A stretch of 64,000 nt of DNA from Physella acuta. Lineage: Eukaryota > Mollusca > Gastropoda > Physidae. The stretch spans positions 482,501 through 546,500 of the forward strand of contig NW_026731690.1 of NCBI RefSeq assembly GCF_028476545.1. Reading direction: 5' to 3'. A program made the translations under genes and the position numbers. The notes beneath the pieces were generated by a model that was not told the DNA's origin, searched no databases, and saw only the letters and a list, made by a program, of their open reading frames with translations. Shown here in pieces: positions 61,300 to 64,000 of the stretch (the stretch's first letter is position 1; each line of letters begins with the position of its first letter).

Positions 61300-64000
61300 T
61301 TAACTTTCATCTATTTCGGTGTCATCGTCCATATCGAAAGCAAGCTCTTGTTCTGAAAAAGAATCAGAATTATTTTCAGTCTCATACTTGATATTTGTAT
61401 ATAAAGATTCCTTATGTTCAGACGCGTACTTTGTGTTTCCACTCAAAGTCTTGTCATACGTTGTCTCAGACTTGATGCTTTTACCTAAAGACTTGTCATC
61501 TTTATTTTTAGTCTTTCCCTGCAGAGACTTGTCATATGTGGTCTCTATGTTGCCATACACAGACTCATCAGTTTCTGTGTCCGACTTGACCTTCTGCTCC
61601 AGGAACGTGTACATGGACGTGGCGAGCAGGTCAATGCTTGAGTACTCGACACTCTCGTGGTTCGCATTTTTCACGTTTTTTACCCTCTCGTGGTTCGCAT
61701 TTTTCACGTTTTTAGCATCCTGCTGGTTCGCATTTTTCACGTTTCCAACATCCTGGTGTTTCGCATTTTTCACGTTTTTAACACCCTGTTGGTTCGCATT
61801 TTTCTCGTTTTTAACACCCTGCATCTGAGACTTGAAGACCGGAAAGGTCGTTTCTGGGTTGATCTCCATGGAAACGTATATAAGACCGTGTTTACTTAAC
61901 GTCCGGCCACTGTTTGGACCGCAGGTTGTCTTGCCTGGTTCGGTGTCCATGTCGATAGATTGGTCGTGTTCATCACAGCTGAACTGTAAAATACGAGTGA
62001 GGATTTATTTCCCTTTTTAAAATTAATTACGGTTAATACAAGTCACGTAATGCCACAAATACGGTATACGAACTAAGTCAAACAAATTTAACAGTTTTAT
62101 ATTTTTAAGTGGCGCAAACGCTGCTAACGCCCCAGCAAGGAAAAAAAAAATTATATGGGGTGAAACTAATTCACTAAAAGTAAATGACTTGGTCAAGGTA
62201 TTGTTGGCTCGATTACTAGAATCACCAGCCACACGATTTAACTGGACATTTAGAGTATGTTATTAAAATATAAAAAGGGTAATCATGTGCAAAACTTCAA
62301 GTCCATTGAGCGCCCCTGGGGCCATACAGATTTAATTGGTGACTGACGTTCTTTAGGTAAAGAATAGAAGGCTGGGCATAGAATTTATATGCGAAACTGT
62401 ACTTAATATACCCTTCATTTTTACATTTCACAAACTTCAATCATCTATAGTAGGTTGTATAAAAATGCATGTTAGACTGCATTTCAATTTTATAATTACA
62501 ATTATGACAAAAAGTAAAAATGGGTGTTGTTTAAAGGGGAGTAACTTACATTTTCATAAATGGAGTTGTCGTTCTTGTCCTGAGTGTTTACTAAGTTGGG
62601 CACTGACTCACTCATAGCAAGATGGGCTTGTACTTCATCAACACTGTCTGAGTCATGTGACGCTTCGGCTGAATGATTTAGAGAGATAACAATTTTAATG
62701 TGGATGTTGATTGTGTAGATATATCTGTGTAATGTGGATGTTGATTGTGTAGATATATCTGTGTAATGTGGATGTTGATTGTGTAGATATATCTGTGTAA
62801 TGTGGATGTTGATTGTGTAGATATATCTGTGTAATGTGGATGTTGATTGTGTAGATATATCTGTGTAATGTGGATGTTGATTGTGTAGATATATCTGTGT
62901 AATGTGGATGTTGATTGTGTAGATATATCTGTGTAATGTGGATGTTGATTGTGTAGATATATATCTGTGTACACTGTTGCAATCTTGATTATCTGACCCA
63001 TTTAAAAAATACTTGATATACAAGAGCCTTAATGAATCTTCAACAGAACGCGTAGATGGTAGATTTTAAAATCAATACATGTTTAAGGTTTATTTTTTGT
63101 ATGCTTGTCTTTTAGCCTACATTGAACAACGAAGGCTAAGTTGCACACTGTTTTATTTCTGTTCGCTGTTAAAGTTCAGGTTGCAGGTTGTAATTTTTGG
63201 GTTGTTAGAGGCGGTAAACATGGTTTATAGCGAAGACAACTTGTTGGTTTGTAACTACTAAAGAATCATTTTAGAAGTTAAAATTAATTTGATTTTTTCT
63301 GTTGTTAAATGTATTTGCATTGTCATGAGCAAATGAAAACGTGACAAATCATAATTTAGATTTTAGACAATCGTTACTTACCTCCGAAAGGTAGATTGGC
63401 GTAAAGGTCGTTTACATCTTCACTGGTATCAGTTTCATTTTCCTTTGGTGCTAAAATCTCGGTTGGTTCTAGATTCAAACCCGTCTCGTTGTTTGATGGC
63501 TCATGAGGCAAGACTGTATCAGCTAAGGGGTTTGAAACTTTCGATTCGTCTTCTGATTGAATAATTCTATTTTTTCCAATCGATGGTTCATCATGTGGGC
63601 TAGGTATGTGTGTGATGGTCGCCACTGTTGTCATGGTTACGGGGCTTGTAGGTTCTGATAGGTTTGTCACCCCTTGTACAATTGTAGCATGTGGTGTGTG
63701 GTGTGGGCTTACCCCATCTGAACCCACAAGCTCGCCTGTGTGTGTAGACTCATGTGGGCTTGTCTCTACTTCTTGACTTCTCCTCTCATGTGGGCTTGTC
63801 GCTTCAATACAACATCTCTCACCGACTGAGCCACTGCCCACCTGCTGTTGCCTTGATTTATCAAAGAACGGAGAGATTTCCCCAACAGAGACGATCTCAA
63901 CGTGAGCTTGAGCACCAAGGTCGTTCAGTGGCTCAAGCATCATGTGGTATTTACGACTTGTCGTCAGCATATTTTCCCTCTGACGAGCAAGAATGTCTCG
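61300..64000 (-). CDS. Convergent gene, 3' end: cytoplasmic tail with ITIM-type motifs (partial)
   Basis: Exons on the minus strand: 64000 (open at the edge) to 63382, 62668-62550, 61983-61300. Junctions are GT-AG with phases 1 then 0; 61983 follows TATTTTACAG. It codes more than 470 residues with no membrane span or extracellular domain in view, rich in Ser, Pro, Asp and Asn. Tyrosine motifs: DLYANL, SIYEN at the exon end, VEYSSI, SVYGNI, SLYTNI. Several fit the ITIM pattern S/I/V/LxYxxI/V/L. There is an 11-residue repeat of VKNVKNANHE type five times (61654-61818), and SPHE/SPHH/SPHD repeats in the first exon. Family not recognised. It is probably the tail of a second transmembrane receptor whose ectodomain lies beyond the window. 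Confidence 0.72.
61654..61818 (-). repeat. 33-bp in-frame coding repeat (11 residues x5)
   Basis: Units GVKNEKNANQQ, GVKNVKNAKHQ, DVGNVKNANQQ, DAKNVKNANHE, RVKNVKNANHE. In-frame and stop-free, so likely translated as a Lys/Asn-rich spacer between tyrosine motifs. Confidence 0.9.
62697..62970. repeat. 34-bp minisatellite, eight units, in the intron of the minus-strand gene
   Basis: AATGTGGATGTTGATTGTG starts every 34 bp from 62697 to 62935. The units are nearly identical, so the array is young or homogenised. 34 is not a multiple of 3, and the unit has no stop on the minus strand in any frame, which explains the long overlapping frames there. Confidence 0.95.
62984..63381. other. Intron of the minus-strand gene, no further exon seen
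   Basis: AT-rich. The plus-strand 60-codon frame at 63079-63261 is unsupported. Confidence 0.5.

Noticed and set aside
62502-62549. VSYSPL as an ITIM in the minus-strand gene
   Set aside because: It lies beyond the GTAAGT donor, so it is intronic if the exon is spliced as expected.
62675-63023. Three overlapping minus-strand frames with HYTDISTQS-type repeats
   Set aside because: The 34-bp minisatellite is stop-free in all minus frames and lies in an intron with good GT-AG borders.

Overview
This window looks like an AT-rich, intron-rich, repeat-rich animal genome. It is most likely a gastropod mollusc; that is inferred from the tRNA-derived SINEs, the interspersed repeat style and the lectin/immunoglobulin gene content, with no database search. 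There are no prokaryotic features. Exon calls rest on reading frame, splice sites, intron phase, and by-eye comparison between copies within the window.

The core is a tandem, same-strand cluster of three paralogous type-I membrane receptor genes at about 4.2-15.1 kb, 23.4-46.3 kb and 51.0-60.5 kb. Each has a signal-peptide exon, a C-type-lectin-like domain (CTLD) on three exons, one to three copies of a four-exon cassette coding Ig, Ig and fibronectin type III (FN3) domains, a transmembrane exon and a tyrosine-bearing cytoplasmic exon. The cassette number is 2 in gene 1, 3 in gene 2 and 1 in gene 3. Every cassette starts and ends in phase 1, so whole cassettes can be gained or lost without changing frame. 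Gene 1 has its own transmembrane exon and a long tail with many tyrosines. Genes 2 and 3 share another transmembrane exon and a very short tail. Gene 1 carries an in-frame stop in its first cassette and a non-consensus GC splice donor, so it may be a pseudogene or be spliced around the damage. Between genes 1 and 2 (17.5-20.5 kb) lies the wreck of a further copy: 5' flank, a decayed long-tail exon and an intact-looking short-tail exon, with the whole body missing.

At the right end (61.3 kb to beyond 64 kb) a convergent minus-strand gene enters with its last three exons. They code only a cytoplasmic tail with several ITIM-type S/VxYxxI motifs. A second signalling receptor therefore lies tail-to-tail with gene 3.

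The rest is repeats. hAT-type elements with 8-bp target duplications lie at 7.9-9.6, 17.7-18.0, 20.98-21.15, 25.8-26.6, 48.0-50.4 and 55.9-56.1 kb; several have matching empty sites in sister copies. A tRNA-SINE sits about 100 bp upstream of every first-Ig exon and was copied with the cassette. A dead L1/Tx1-like LINE on the minus strand lies among Ty3/Gypsy fossil pieces in the last intron of gene 2. A solo LTR lies at 1.1-1.6 kb. There are also long (TA)n, (GA)n and poly-C/G tracts and 66-bp and 34-bp minisatellites. The 0-3 kb region and 15.4-17.5 kb hold no gene that I can support.
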